Source of the DNA: Polyporus tsugae
Lineage: Eukaryota; Basidiomycota; Agaricomycetes; Polyporales; Polyporaceae
NCBI GenBank assembly: GCA_024305745.1
Contig: JAHRBS010000011.1
Coordinates: forward strand, 434,001 to 498,000
Length of the DNA stretch: 64,000 bases
Direction: 5' to 3'
Positions 33,280 to 45,688 of this stretch are shown here, piece after piece. Both the position numbers and the translations under genes were made by a program. Every line of letters begins with the position of its first letter. Positions within the stretch are counted from its first letter, which is position 1. Below the pieces are notes generated by a model that saw only the letters and a list, made by a program, of their open reading frames with translations, was not told the DNA's origin and did not search any database.

Positions 33280-33439
33280 ATCGTCCGAAGAATACCAACG
33301 TAGGAATGCCCCGCCCGATCGAGGTCCAACCTCATATCTCCGCTCCCGCTCCGTGAACGCGAACGGCACGCCGCCGAGCGCGGGGAGGTGGAGGACAAGG
33401 TCGACGCTGCGACCGCCCTCTCGTACTCCAGGCAGAGCA

Positions 33440-33990
33440 ACTATGAGAGGCGATACGGGCATTCCTCAAGGTCGGCCGGCTCGAGGAGTGGAGCGAGGCT
33501 GAGCGCTGAATCCGCGCCCGGGGACATCGCGATCTACGCAGCGCTATCGCTATGCGCGCTCGCGACGTCCTCACCACCGCCGATCAACTCGCAGGTACCG
33601 AACAACCACAGCTTTGGGGTGTGCATCGGCGGGAGTCGTACGCGCGTGAGCTGCTCGAGCCCCATACGAACAACCGTATCGTCTTGAGCGGTATTCGGTG
33701 CGCTCTTTATTTTCCATCAGTGTGTCCAATTTACTGACAAGATATATCATCAAGTACGCCACAGCGTAGACGTCCACATTAATATTGCGACCTGGCACAT
33801 CCTCGACCTTACTTGAAACCTGAGGCCTGATTCCGAGCAAGGCGCTCGTAGATTCTCGTCGATCCGTCTGGAGCGCTTTAGCCAGGCCTTCGGCTGTCCG
33901 TCGACGAGCTCGTGCAGCAGGTTGTGCAGCTCATCATAGGGTTCATTCTAGATAATGCGCGAGCTGTTCACGATCCGTCTTCGTCGCTCA
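33440..33990 (+). pseudogene. Relic resembling COP9 signalosome subunit 1 (PCI region)
   Basis: Blocks in shifting frames match the order expected of CSN1/RPN7-type proteins: GDIAIYAALSLCALAT, then SYARELLE (compare the family's xVRELI), VDVHINIATWHILDLT, then SSIRLERFSQAFG. At least three frames are used, with a stop after ILDLT. No intron pattern repairs it. The protein would be a scaffold subunit of the deneddylating COP9 complex. Identification is from motif order only. Confidence 0.45.
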
Positions 33991-34444
33991 TCACGCCTTC
34001 GCTCCCGACTTGAAAACACCGGATCGGCCGTTTCGAGGCATGGCGGTGACGCGACCGGACGGTACGTATCTTGGTCCGCCGTCACCGCGCGTGCTAAGCG
34101 GACGGCCTACATCGAATAGGTGTGATCCCTTTCCATTCCGCGTATTGACAACGGGGCATGTCAAAATATACCTGGTTGGTGGCCTCGTTCATGTACTCCG
34201 TACTCCTGCAGGCAGCACGTCATTACCCCACACGCCCGCCACCCGAAACGCAACGCGACGCGACCCATCAGCAACGCCACGACTCCATATAGCCATAAGG
34301 ACACCATTGTCCGCTGCCCCTGCATCGACCAAGTGTGCATCGTCCTACAAACCCAAAACCCAAATACCAAACCCAGTCAGCAGAGTCGCCACCCAGACTC
34401 AGACTCAGACGCAGACGTAGCGACTCAAGTACTCACGGCTGGAA

Positions 34445-35750
34445 CCACACCCTCCCCATCCAAGATGCCATATGCATCCCGTCGACCCTAATCACTGGGC
34501 CCCCCGGCCGGCCGCCCGTCCTGCGGCCACACAGGCGCGACGCAGTCCTCGACCCACCCGACGGTCGTCATCATGGGCGCGTACGGGCCCAGGGGCAACG
34601 CGACCTCCTTCGTTGGCGCGACGTGCGGGCAGAGCTCCGCGATAAGGTGCGGGAGGCACGGGTTGTTCGCGAGCGGCGCGTCCTACTGCTCCTTCGCCTG
34701 GCGCGTCGCAGCGAGAAGGCGCGGCCTGTCACGGGAGAGCGTGGCGATTCAGAGGGGCGCGTCGTCGAGGGCGCGCATATAGACGAGACAGGAGGCGACG
34801 TGCTTGCGGCAGTCGATGGCGGGCCGGAAGCGGTCGGTGAACGTGATGCTGTCGAGACAAAAGTGAAAGCGTTAGAACAAGGAGATGATCGAGGTAAGAG
34901 ATGGTCGCGTACAAGCTGGCACCGTTGCGCGGCCACGATGTTGTAGGCCGGGACGGGGTTTGAACGCGGCGATGATGCAGGCGGCGTCTTCCTGTGCTGT
35001 GGACTTGACGAGGAACCGGTGCGGCTTCACTGGGCTCCTGTCGCCGGAAGTGTCGAATTCCACACCATGAGAAGTCTGCAATAGAGAGCCCGACTTGAAC
35101 GTTCAAGACGTGAGTACATCGCGAGATATCTACGGGCAACGTACCGTTTAGTCCACGAAAACTGATTTGAACTTCTGTAGGAGCTCCATCCCGTTCGTGC
35201 TCCAATCCTCCGGCGGGCCGCCAGTCACGGTAATCGGTGCGTGAGGAAGGTTCTTGTGTGCCGTGCCCCAAGCAAGGTCGGCGACGCTCCCCAACTCTAG
35301 CGTCGTCATCCACTTCAGCAGCAGCAATCTGAGAGGCAGTACGCGTAGATGTAGATGTACAGGTGCTGCTCGGAGCCGTCCGCGAGAACGTGTTCGTCTC
35401 AACGGTAGACTGGAGGAAGGAAGCGGGGTCAACCGAATCCGATACGTAGTAGACTGTTCTTGTCGGCCCCGTTGCGTGCAGCATCAGCGTCCGCGCGCAT
35501 ACATATATCCAGGGCCGAAATCGGGACCGTGGAGACTCTGCTCGATCGTGGCGGCGGCGAGCGGGTATTCGAATCTGTGTGGATACAGCGTGAGTCCGCG
35601 ATGTACACTCCCATTGGGACACGTATGGAGTCCTGGATTTGACGGGTTTCGTGGGATACAGCTCCAAAGAATCCAGGTTTACCGCAGCGACGTGGGTGGC
35701 ACGAGAACGTCTCTATGAAGGCAGACGTCTGCGGGAAGACTCCGCTACCC
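34445..35750 (-). pseudogene. Unidentified degraded minus-strand gene
   Basis: GC-rich blocks with coding character lie on the minus strand in different frames: GVFPQTSAFIETFSC (about 35740), LAWGTAHKNLPHAPITVTGG (about 35240), SPVKPHRFLVKST (about 35030) and LPHLIAELCPHVAPTKEVAL (about 34620). A 312-codon frame (34729-35667) overlaps them but looks like the shadow of the other frames. I do not recognise the family. Introns and/or frameshifts would be needed. Confidence 0.35.
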
Positions 35751-36900
35751 ATCCCTCCGCAGACTGATTAGCACCTATACCCGCTGGGTATATGCGTGCG
35801 GCGGGCATACTGGACCCGCATCCTTTCCCAGGCGCGTTGGCCTAGTCCGATGCACTCACCTAAGTCTGACCACGGCGTCCTTGAGACGAGTCTCCATATT
35901 GCGTTCGTGAATCATAGTCGTGAACTAGATCCCGATGGCGAACTGGCTCAGGCTGGCATATTCATAAGTAGGCTGTCAGTATTCGAACCACATGCAGATA
36001 CAACACAGTACTCACTCGTCCTGCAGCCGCATGTATTAGTTGTACCATAACTCTGAACCGATGATGGGGCCTACGGACGGTGGATGAGCTTCAAAGTGGG
36101 GGTTCAGATCCAATCTCGAAGTAGAGTAGTTAAACGTACCGAGTGAATGTATCGGTCACGCCTGGACGCTGCTCGCAACCTGGTTCCGGCCCAGATATGC
36201 CACGTAGGTCCTCGTTTGCAGCACTGCAAACTAGTGGGGGCGAAGAGGTGCAGGCCCCCAGGCCGGCTGCAGTCGACCTTGAAGACGACCTCAATGGGCG
36301 CTGGACTTGGACTTTCACACAATCAACGTCAACTGATGAATCTCAGTTAGCCTGGCACTCAAAGATGGAACAGTGGTCGCCGTTGTATCGAACCTTCGAT
36401 CTTGTATCCACCGCCAAGTTACTGCAGACATATCACGGGCACACATGGGCACAACGAAATGCCATAGTCTTGTGGTGCGATTGAGCCCTTGGCCAGCTCT
36501 CTCGCGTTTGACCGGGTGTGGAAAAGCGTTATGTATTGGCCACTGTGATTATGCTATGGAACGCCATCAGTGAAGGAGGGGAATAGGAGCAAGGGTAGGC
36601 GAAAGGGTACATACACAATATGCATCCGACGAGCTACGACAGTGGACACGTCCGGATCCGGGGGTAGTAGGGTCTGGTGTATATCCCAAAATGCGATGCG
36701 CATGAACCCATGACAGGCGGACGACAGTGTCGAGGACTGGCAGAAGCAGAGAACTATGGCAGAATGAGTTCGGTGGATGACAAGCCCTCTTTCTGGTAAG
36801 CCAGGCGAAACTTGCGACGAACGAAGACTAGCTAGGAGTCGAGGATCGAGCACGGCGGCCGTCGCGGCCGGAGTCGGGACGGAGGAGAGGGAGAGAGGCT
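35751..36900. other. Stretch without a recognised gene
   Basis: Only short frames with no family resemblance were seen on either strand. It may include promoter DNA for the gene at 36.95 kb. Confidence 0.3.
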
Positions 36901-36949
36901 TCAAGTGGCCACTCGCAGGCGTCGCGGGGAACGGAGAACGGATAAGATT

Positions 36950-37531
36950 GAACCGACTACGCTATGGGACGAGTCGGCCCCGGGCCGCGCGCTTGCCATT
37001 ACCCACGACTCGGACTTGCCTATTGCTTCCATCTCCTCCCGCCTGGACAGCGCCATACAACGGATGTCTAGCTATGAAGAACCATTCAAATCCAGCGTGC
37101 TCGACATCATAGCACCCCCTCCATCTCTCGAGTTCCCGTCGGGGTACACCAATGAGAAGGCATCAGAATGGATGGCTCGTAGCCGAGGATACATGGGAGA
37201 CAAGAAAACGGCTTTCTTTGGTGCGTGCCCGTCGTCATACCGCAGAGCTGGTAACACTGACCATTTAATATCGGACGAAAATTTAGACCTCTTCCTCACC
37301 ATTCACTTCCCCACGCTCGAGTCCGACGAAGGTCTCCATCCTGACCCAACGCCTCAACCTCTCACACACCTCTCGTACCTCGCCCGTCTACAGATATCCT
37401 ATGAAACGTCCTACATCTCTCCCTCTGCTACTGCATCGGAGCCAACCCCCGGTTCACGCTTCTCCACCGCCCCACCCCGAAATAACTCCATGCAGCGCAG
37501 CAGGCCAGACGGTCTCCTCGGTAGGGCAGGT
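36950..37531 (+). CDS. Hypothetical protein, first exon(s)
   Basis: An open frame of about 190 codons contains DLPIASISSRLDSAIQRMSS, PPSLEFPSGYTNEKASEWM and DENLDLFLTIHFPTLESD, followed by a serine/threonine/proline-rich tail. It ends at a good donor (GTGAGT, 37532), so the protein continues. A possible next exon (ALIQAEAAAARP, from about 37604) follows a CTGCAG acceptor. The start is unclear, since no ATG opens this frame nearby. I do not recognise the family. Confidence 0.45.
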
Positions 37532-37949
37532 GAGTAGTGCCGTTTATGGAAACGGGTGGGCGAGGTTTGTGCGCACGCTGGCTGCTCGTCTCAGTCTCTG
37601 CAGGCACTCATCCAGGCTGAGGCTGCTGCTGCCCGTCCTTCGTCGCTGCTTTTCCTGCCTCGTGTCCAGCGGCCTCCTACTTACGCTCTCCCTCGCACTC
37701 TAGATCTCTATCTGATCCCCTCCTGCGACATCCATGCCTCCTCCCCCGCCCCCGCCCCCGCCTCCCATCTGCCTCCCCTTCTTCGGCGGCAAGAAGTGCC
37801 GCTGCAGGCTCATTCACTCTCAGCGATCCGCTACTGAGGACTACAGCTCTCGCCGCTCCAGCATAGTCTCCTACTGCCACCCTTACCTCCCACGCCAAAA
37901 AGCTCACCTTCTCATCCGAGACCGAGTCTTTCGACGTCTCACATACGAT

Positions 37950-39991
37950 CTCCTGGCGCTACCCCTTCCCCCGTTTACAACTCCCCGCTCAGCGAGACCC
38001 GCTCTTGTGCGACTCGCTCCGCCCAGTCCCACTCCTCTCACTCATACAGCCAGACCGACTGGGAGCAAGGTCGCGATACCGCAAACGATACCCCCCACAG
38101 GGCCCGCTCCATTCATTACATCCCTCCTCCCTCCAACCCCAAACGTTCCAACACCTACAAGTCCAACACAACCAAGGCCAGTGGCAGGAGCAGCCATCCG
38201 ACCTTGTATCCCTCCAAGTCTTCAAGCACGCTCGTCGGATCCGCCCTCGAGCGCAAGGTCCGCGACGAGGATCCTATTGGAAAGGCCGGACACAACAAGC
38301 AGGCTCGACAGCCTCATGACCTCATGCGCACGCACGGCCTTGACTATTAGTGAGTTGCTCACACGGCTTACTTCGCCGCCCATGTTAATCTCGTCGTCCA
38401 GCGTGATCCCCAGCGAGGATTCCCATGGATCTGAGTATATCGCACCCCATGACAAGCGGCGAGAATGGATTTTTGGGTCCGTCTACTACGCCGACATCCC
38501 ATTGCTGTCCGCTAACTGTTTGCGTTTTAGGTTCACCGGAACCGCCAGCCAGGCCATCGTCTCGATGCGGTCGGCGTACCTCATCACCGATTCCCGCTAC
38601 TGGCTCCAGCCGGGCGAGCAGCTCGACCAGAACTGGGTCCTCGTCGAGGCCGGCGGGTCCACGACGAACTTCAAGGACTGGACGGAGTGGATCATCGACC
38701 GCGCGAAGGACTCCAAGATCGGCATCGACGCACGCCTCATCTCGTACCAAACCGCCACCGCGCTCAACAACGCGCTCAAGCCCAAGAACTCGAAGTTGCA
38801 GTACCCGCCGCAGAACCTGGTCGACCTCGTCTGGCGCGACAAGCCCGTGCGGAGCAGGGAGCCGATCTACGTCCAGCCGAAGAAGTTCACTGGTACCGGG
38901 GCCGGCGAGAAGCTCACACGATTGAGGGAGTGGATCAGGCAGCAGCGACCGGCAATACCTTCGTACTCGAAGGCAGAGCCTAAGTCGTCGCAGATGCAGG
39001 TTCCGACGTTGGTCGCGAACCTTGTCGTCGATCGGTACGTGATGTTCATGTCTGATGTTCGCGCGATTGTCTGACGCAGCATGGTAGCGTGGCTGCTCAA
39101 CATCCGCGGCGACGACATCCCGTTCAACCCCATCTTCCACTCCCACCTCTTCGTCGGCCTGGAGAGTGCCACCCTCTTCATCGAGGACGCGAAGCTCACC
39201 GAGGAGGTCAAGGGCTACCTCCAGCCCATCGGAATCGTGTGGCGCGACTACAACGAGATCCGGACGCCCTTGCGGCGCAGCGAGTGGGGCGAAGGCAATG
39301 TAAGTCGGATGCGACATTTCTCCCCGAGTTCACGCCCCACTCTCACCGCCTTGCAGGTATCTCGCCGCAGACGTCGTACGCCATCTGCCTCATGATGACC
39401 AGCTCCCGGTACACCGTGCTGCCGTCCTACGTCGAGGACATGAAGGCGGTCAAGAACGATGTCCAAATCAACGGCCTCCGCAACGCCTACCTCCGAGACA
39501 GCGCGGCGTACGTCTGGTGGATCGCGTGGATCGAGCAGAAGATACAGCAGGGCTATGACGTTACCGACTATGAGGCCGCGTGGCCTCTGACGGAGTACCG
39601 GCGCAAGAACAAGTACTACATGGGGCTTGCCTACGAGAACATCTCCGCGACCGGCTCCAATGCCGGTGAGTGCCCTCCCGTCTGTAGCTGTGGCACAAAC
39701 ATTGACGAATATGGCGTCGCGGGCAGCACTGCCCCATTACGTGCCCCACAAGACAACCGCGAAGATGATCGATCGCGACACGCCTTACCTCAAGTGAGTA
39801 TCGGCTCCGTACCCTGATCGTACGTTGTCCGTAATACGTTGCCTATACTCATCTCTCGCCTTCTCCATAGCGACTCGGGAGGGCAGTACCGCGAGGGCAC
39901 CTGCGATACGACGCGCACGCTGCACTTCAGCCATCCCACGCAAGACCAGTGCGAGGCATACACGCGCGTCCTCCAAGGCCACGTACCGTGA
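37950..39991 (+). pseudogene. Xaa-Pro aminopeptidase P, truncated inside the catalytic domain
   Basis: Exons: up to 38346 (HDLMRTHGLDY), from 38401 to 38476 (IPSEDSHGSEYIAPHDKRRE), 38531-39034, 39080-39300, about 39360-39665, 39727-39793 and 39871-39991. They cover the creatinase N-terminal and middle domains and the start of the M24 pita-bread domain. DSGGQYREGTCDTTRT keeps the first two metal-binding Asp residues (D1 and D12 of the motif). The usual later ligands (His and two Glu) are absent because the frame stops after QGHVP at 39989. The exon junction near 39300-39360 does not keep frame. The real enzyme removes N-terminal residues before proline and needs two metal ions; this copy should be inactive. 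An S/T/N-rich N-terminal extension lies in the same frame from about 37950. Confidence 0.85.
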
Positions 39992-40060
39992 CGTACGTAC
40001 CCCATCTCCGCTGTGGCGTGATTGTTGCTGACAGCGAATACGTTGCCTGTCCGTCGCGCA

Positions 40061-41990
40061 GATTCCAATTGAACGGAGGGAAATTGGCCGAGGAATCCTC
40101 ATAAAGAATGAAGACCTGGGCTTTATGTCGGCCGCAGAGGAGGTGAGTATGGTCGTCCGCCGTCGTCATGGTGCTTGCGTCTTTGACAGTATCGCGCAAC
40201 TCGGGCCAATCACACGACGAATCAGCAGAGGATCCCTTCAGTTTATTTGGTGACCAGCAAGAGGAGCCCTCCCGAAAGCGATCCAAGCAGCACAACATCC
40301 TGGACATTGTCGAGCAGATGCGCGAAGACTTGCGCGCGCGGCAGTAAGTTTCCAACGTCAGACTTTGTGTCGTGAATTTCTCAACATTTTTAGGATCAAT
40401 CCCTCGCCCGAAAAATGGCACAAGGCTGCGCGTGGCACAGCTCCGATGCTGTCTCCATTCCTACATGGCAACCTCGCTTTCTCTCTCGAAAAACAACAAG
40501 GACAAGGACAAGGACGGGGAAAAGCCCAAAATCTGCTTCAAGCTCATCGTCTCAAAAGAGTTCCACTTCGAATGGTGCGTTACCCGGGTCTCGTTCTTGG
40601 TCTCCGTCTCTATCTACGCCTCCCATCGATAACTCATGCCAGCTCTACTTCTACACAGGCACGAACACCTTTATGAAGAGATCGAGGACGACCTGGTCCG
40701 GACGGATGAGTTCGGGGCCGCGTTCGACCCCAAGAACCAGATCGGTACCACGAAGGTGATACTGTGCACGCTGTCTATGCTGTCGAATCCCGCGCTTTAC
40801 GAGTCGGGGGTCTTCGACCATGTGCCTGTGGAGCGACTAGTCGTGGACTAGGCGTCGCAGATTGACACGTTTGAGTTCATGGTGAGCCGTCCATGCCCTT
40901 CTCCTGAGATGGTGTAGCTGAGGAGAGCTGCCGGAACCGGGAATAGCACTTGTTTCACAATTTCAAGAAGCTGGAGAAGGTGTGCATGTTCGGGGACCCG
41001 AAGCAGCGTACGTCCCTCTTACTAGGTTGACTATATGCGGTGTAGGTGACCATGAACCGTTGCGGACAGTTCCACCGTTCGGCAAGGAGGTCGCGCCGAA
41101 TATGCAGCACCTGCACGCGTCATCGCACTTGTTGGATACCCAATGTGCGTTCAAATACATTTCGCAAGCCAATGTCTCCTTACTTATACATTTTGACACG
41201 CCGAAGACCGTATGCCCGTCCCGTTGGGGAACTTCATCTCCAAGACCGTCTACGACTCGCAGCTCAAGTCGAAACACGATATACACGACATCAAGGCCAA
41301 CAAGTGTCTCCTCTTCGTCGACGTGCGCACGGGGAACGAGGAGCGCGTCGGCGCGAGCTGGTGTGCATATATGTACATTCCTCGTTAGTGCCCTCACCGT
41401 GTCACGCCGGCGCTTAGAACACAAAGGAAGTGGACACCATCGTCCACCTGGTCGAGGCCTTCTACCATCATGACAAGGAGTTCTGCGTCATCACGCCCTA
41501 CGACGCGCCGCGCGCCGCGATCGCGGAAGCCCTCAAGCGCGCCAAGCTGCCTGCAGAGTTCATAGAGAAAGTGGAGAGCTTCATCTACAACGTGGACAGC
41601 TTCCAGGGTGCGGGCCCCTCTGCCCCCTTCCCCGTCTCCAGCCGAGATGCTGGACTCACCGCCGCAACATGTTCACGCAGGTCATGAAAAGCCGTAGGTG
41701 ATCGTGTCCGCCGTGCGAACCACAGCGCCGGGCTTCCTGCGCTCCCTGAACCGGATGAACGTCATGCTCACGCGCACCCAAGCGGGCATGGTGCCCGTCA
41801 CCCAGCGCGCCTTCCTCCGTGGCCCGGGGAAGAGCACCCTGTTGAGCAGGCTCGCGCACCAGTGGGAGAGGCGCGTCGGCGAGAAGGCCGCGTGGGTGGA
41901 CGCGATGGAGGTCGCGAACGGAAGGGTGACGTTGCCGGGTTCTCAAGTCAAGCAGGTGGCGCGACCTGAGCAGCAGCAGCCCGTTCGGTC
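40061..41990 (+). pseudogene. Superfamily 1 (UPF1/NAM7-like) helicase relic with a stop in the DEAS box
   Basis: Coding blocks: LVSKEFHFEW|HEHLYEEIEDD (about 40540-40690), KVILCTLSMLSN, then LVVD-stop-ASQID (TAG at 40849-40851 where the Walker B Glu codon belongs). GDPKQ (motif III, about 40998) and YRMPVPLGNFISKTVYDSQL-like sequence follow, then DVRTGNEERVG, EFCVITPYDAPRAAI, VDSFQG (motif V, about 41595-41610) and LNRMNVMLTR (motif VI, about 41750). Motif I (GxxGxGKT) was not found upstream. Earlier exons (40061-40142, 40193-40344) encode unfamiliar E/D/K-rich sequence. The family unwinds RNA or DNA with ATP; this copy lacks two essential ATPase elements. Confidence 0.75.
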
Positions 41991-42265
41991 CCGTCGGGTG
42001 AACTTGAACTCGAAGAGCAGTGCTGCGGTTACGCAAAGTATGAGGGGGCTGAGGATCGCTGGGTTAACTGCGCACAGCTCGTTGTACACGAGGAGGGGAT
42101 CTCGTGTTGTATCGCTTTGGTTTTTCTCCCGTGTTCCTCTATCTTTGCGTACGATTGTTTCTGTGACTCATTGTATACTATTGCGTCTGTAGTTCCTGTG
42201 TAACATATCCTGCTAAACATACGGTCTGATCGGAGGTCACAGTCCACCGGCGCCGTCATCAGATA

Positions 42266-42935
42266 TCACGCCGTCGGCCCCCACTCGGATACCCATTTCG
42301 CGATGTACGACACGGCGGTGTCCTGCACGCGCTTGACACTGGCGCTCACGACGCCCTCCTGGATGACCAGGTCCGAACAATGGAACCCGTCGGAGAGGAG
42401 GTGGGGCTGTAAGTCCGATCCGGGGTTCGTGGACCCCTCGGTGGCGACGGTGGCCTCTTTCCAAGGATCACCTACATGCTCCTGCGTGTGAGAACGACGA
42501 CTCGATACGGATGGCAGTGGACCACGGGTACTCACGCGTGCCGCTGGTGAAGACGACGTGCTCGACGGTCGTGTTCCATCCCCCGTACGCGCTGTTTATA
42601 CCGGTTGCGTTGGGGGAGGCTAATGGGGCGGACCCGAACGCTTCGGGGAAGCGGTACGTGCACTGGCGCTGCATGACCGAGTTCGATAAGCACTGCGAAG
42701 GGCGCGGCGAGAGAGAGTACGAGTTACCAAGCCCCACTCCGGTGTAACTACACGCGAGGTAATTGAGGGTTGTCCCTCAGGGGCTCCAGTGAACTGGAAC
42801 CCAAATTCCATGCAGCTGAGAAATGCCCAAAAAGTGCTCCAGGGAATATGATTGCAGAGAGGCTCCCGGCAGAGAGTTGGAAATGGGCTTACCTAAAAGG
42901 TTCCAGACAGTACGCGCACTTCACGCTCCGGGAAG
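42266..42935 (-). pseudogene. Serine peptidase S28 (prolyl carboxypeptidase-like), C-terminal part
   Basis: Exons on the minus strand: near 42920 (KCAYCLEPFR), 42820-42750 (FQFTGAPEGQPSI), 42700-42544 (NATGINSAYGGWNTTVEHV, then VFTSGTR) and 42491-42266. Splicing gives SGTR|DPWKEATVA, carrying the catalytic Asp in the family's NGxxDPW position. DGFHCSDLV follows with the catalytic His. The frame stops at TGA (complement of 42266-42268). The N-terminal half with the nucleophile Ser (GGSYGG-type motif) is not recognised upstream, where the promoter of the next gene lies. Secreted or vacuolar family members cleave after proline. Either the 5' half is deleted or it is too diverged to see. Confidence 0.7.
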
Positions 42936-43431
42936 GGGATGAGACGCGGTAATTCTCGAGGCAGACACATGATATTTACCGGAAAGAGGGCTGGATAACC
43001 AGCAGGGATATTGCTCCTATGCGACTACAGCGAAAGACACAGCCGCGAGAAAACCGGTACGTTAGCGAGATCCGTTAGCCGATTTTGGCAGCTGAAGTGA
43101 AGGAGCCAGGAAGGGAGGAGAGGTGCTGGTGTCAGGGAGGAGGAGAGCGCGACCTCGCGCTCGCACCTTAGGCACCTTTTCGGCGCCTTTGGGCCGCTGC
43201 GCCGACCCTTGGCATGACCAACTTGCCCCTCGGTCCTCGGATGCCGATAGTATTAAGTTAGAAGCATGTCGTACGCCAAATTTAGCAGGTCGCCCGCCAA
43301 ATCTAGATGCGACACCCGTGCGATTCGAGGTACTCGGGGTCCCTTCTCGCGTTTGAACGGCAGCGCTTGGGGCATACATACCATCTACCATCTCCACATC
43401 TCCCCCAACCGTCGCCGCCGACGTGCTTTGC

Positions 43432-45423
43432 ATGTCTGAACCCATGAACCTCGAAAGCTCGGTTCCGACGGGCCAGGTCGCGCCAGAAGAGTACGTCTTC
43501 TCGTGTTTCATCGCGCACAACCCATTCAACCGCGTCCTTCGCCAGGGCATCGTGTTCCAAAGAACCGCTAAAGGACGCTCAGGAGGCGGATGCAGAATTC
43601 CTCGCGCTCCTTGCTGATACACAGAATGCCTGTCTCGAGGAACTAGGCTACTCCTCTACGCTACTTGTCGAATTCCAAGAGCTGAAGAAAGAATGCGCCA
43701 CTTTGTACCAACAACGCATCAAACTGCAAAACCAGTACAACCTGCTTCAGGCTGATAATACCAAGCTATATGCGGACAACCGATCGCTCGCGACCTTTAT
43801 CCAGGGGCAAGATCAGCGCATGAAGTTATTGCAAGACCCCAACGATCAGCAGAAGCGCACTATCACAGACTTACATGAGAGTGTGCGACGACTTGCGACC
43901 GAGCGCGACGAGCTTGCGGGCAGGCTACATGCAGCGTATGTCTTCGCACTTCTTCTTGCTAGGGAAAAGCTATTACACAGGCGCGTCCTGTTTCAGATTG
44001 AACGAAGTCGTGGTGCTGCGGCAAGAGCTTGCCCGCTTCGTGCCTAAAGCTATGATGGTCTCGCCGCGAGAGAGGATGCCTTCCGGTGGTGGCTCTGTTC
44101 CTCCGCCTACGCAGAGAGGGTCGTTACACCTCATTCATCCTTCTATGGCTCCCGTCCATGGTGCGCTTTCTCGCTTTCGATCTTACTCCGTTTTTGATAG
44201 CATCTCGGAGCCAGTACCGATCAACATGGTGCATTTCCAGAATGCTCTAATGGCCAAGGTAAGTACGATATCCAGATCTGTTATGACATTGAATATCAAC
44301 TCGTCCAGTGTAGCAACAAATACAACCTGGTGCCCGACTGCCCCAATTCCTTTATCAACATCGCGGATCTGTTCCTACAATCGCACCCGTAAATATCACT
44401 GCTCAACTGCCTCCCGTCTCACAACATCGACGACCATCAGCTCCAGCGCTGCTCATCACTGGACAACCAGGCTTTATGCAAAGTCCCATATCCGCGTCCC
44501 CCATCAACAACTTCTCTGGATTGACCCTGGCGGGTAGCAATCCGCCCACACCTGCGACTAGTCGACCATCTACTGCCACCAGTGGCCAGCTGCCCATCAT
44601 TTCTCAGCCAGCACCTCCGTCACGACCCGCCTCGTCCAGAGGGGGCTCTCACATGCATCCACCAGTTCCTCACCGCTCATCAAGCAGCTCTCTAGCGGGT
44701 GCAATTATCGATCTCACTGGCGATGATAACCCGGATCATGATGATGGTGGGAGGAAGAAGAGGAAGCTCGATCACCCTACGCCACCAGTTGCGGGACCCT
44801 CAGGCCAGACCTCAGGGTCGATAAATGCGTCCCTACCAGCTGCATCTGGAGGTCTTGATGGGATGGGCGGGCAAAAGTCGCCGGCTGAAGCTGATATACC
44901 TCGCCTAGAGATGCCGCCAACCTCTCACCCTCATTGCCAGCACTCCACCGCCGTTAGCGCGGCATCCGCAATGCCACCTCTTGTTGTTGCTGCGGAACAG
45001 CAGGCTGGCATCCCCCCATCTGCCCAACCTCAGCCACTGCCTGCGCCTGTTCCTGTTCCTGTCCAGGACATCGTGATGGATGAGGAAGCGGTACAGCAAG
45101 AGCAGCAGACCACCTTCGAGGAAGACTGTTTGGAGGCAAACTTTGATGAGGACGAAGTAGACGAGACGAAGAAATGGTGTCTGATGTGTAGGTTAGTATG
45201 GAATGATTCCGGTTCGCGGTTGAGTCGGGTCCGGACAGATTTTCACGTTCCTTCGTGCAGATCTCGTTTCCAAGGTGGACATACGACGGAGGCCCCGACG
45301 CCATTCATCAATGCCTGGCAACAGGTCCTCATCGCGCACTGCGAGCAGGTTCATCCTCGCGGGTGGGAGATTCTCAAGATCAAAGTCACCGAGGAGCGAG
45401 TGGCGGAGGACGCTGAAGTATAA
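43432..45423 (+). CDS. Coiled-coil and zinc-finger protein of unknown function
   Basis: Exon 1 43432-43490 (ATG, MSEPMNLESS), exon 2 43546-43935, exon 3 43997-44258, then 44310-45191 and 45261-45423. Exon 2 is a long coiled coil (EFQELKKECATLYQQRIKL, then QNQYNLLQADN). The middle is S/P-rich with an acidic block (IIDLTGDDNPDHDD) and a basic RKKRKL, a likely nuclear signal. The C-terminus has WCLMC ... LIAHCEQVHPRGW, a C2HC/C2H2-like finger. Its CxxC is split by the last intron (45192-45260, 69 bp), which would keep frame if retained. A frame change near 44385 is not explained by a good intron. A nuclear role is inferred; the family is unnamed to me. This is the best-preserved host gene in the window. 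Confidence 0.7.
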
Positions 45424-45688
45424 GCATATATTTGTCTCTTGTTAATATCCTGTAGCTGTAGTCTCTATGTCACAAGTTGGTCCCAAGGCTTTCACTCCTA
45501 ATTTTCCCTGACACCTGTAATGTTCTTGGCGGGGTCACTATAATTCCGTCTACAGCCGTCCCCCCTATATGATTCCGAGTCCTTGTGCTTCCCGCACCAC
45601 TGGCTCTCCCAACTGTCCATGCCCTTGTCATTCGCGCTATATTTTGTCACGGCTCCTTTCTCGATCGGATCATCCCACATACAGCTCC
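45424..45688. other. 3' flank of the zinc-finger gene up to gypsy copy 2
   Basis: AT-richer sequence with no gene. It ends GCTCC directly before the LTR, which is not matched on the other side of the element. Confidence 0.5.

Noticed and set aside
34729..35667. 312-codon minus-strand frame as a single intact gene
   Set aside because: The R/S/T-rich translation looks like an off-frame reading. The more protein-like blocks sit in the neighbouring frames, so only a degraded unidentified gene is reported.
38385..39317. 310-codon open frame on the minus strand
   Set aside because: It lies antisense to the aminopeptidase P exons and reflects their GC-rich third positions. No domain or motif is visible.
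43062..43622. 186-codon minus-strand gene
   Set aside because: It overlaps the promoter and first exons of the better supported plus-strand zinc-finger gene and has no family signature.
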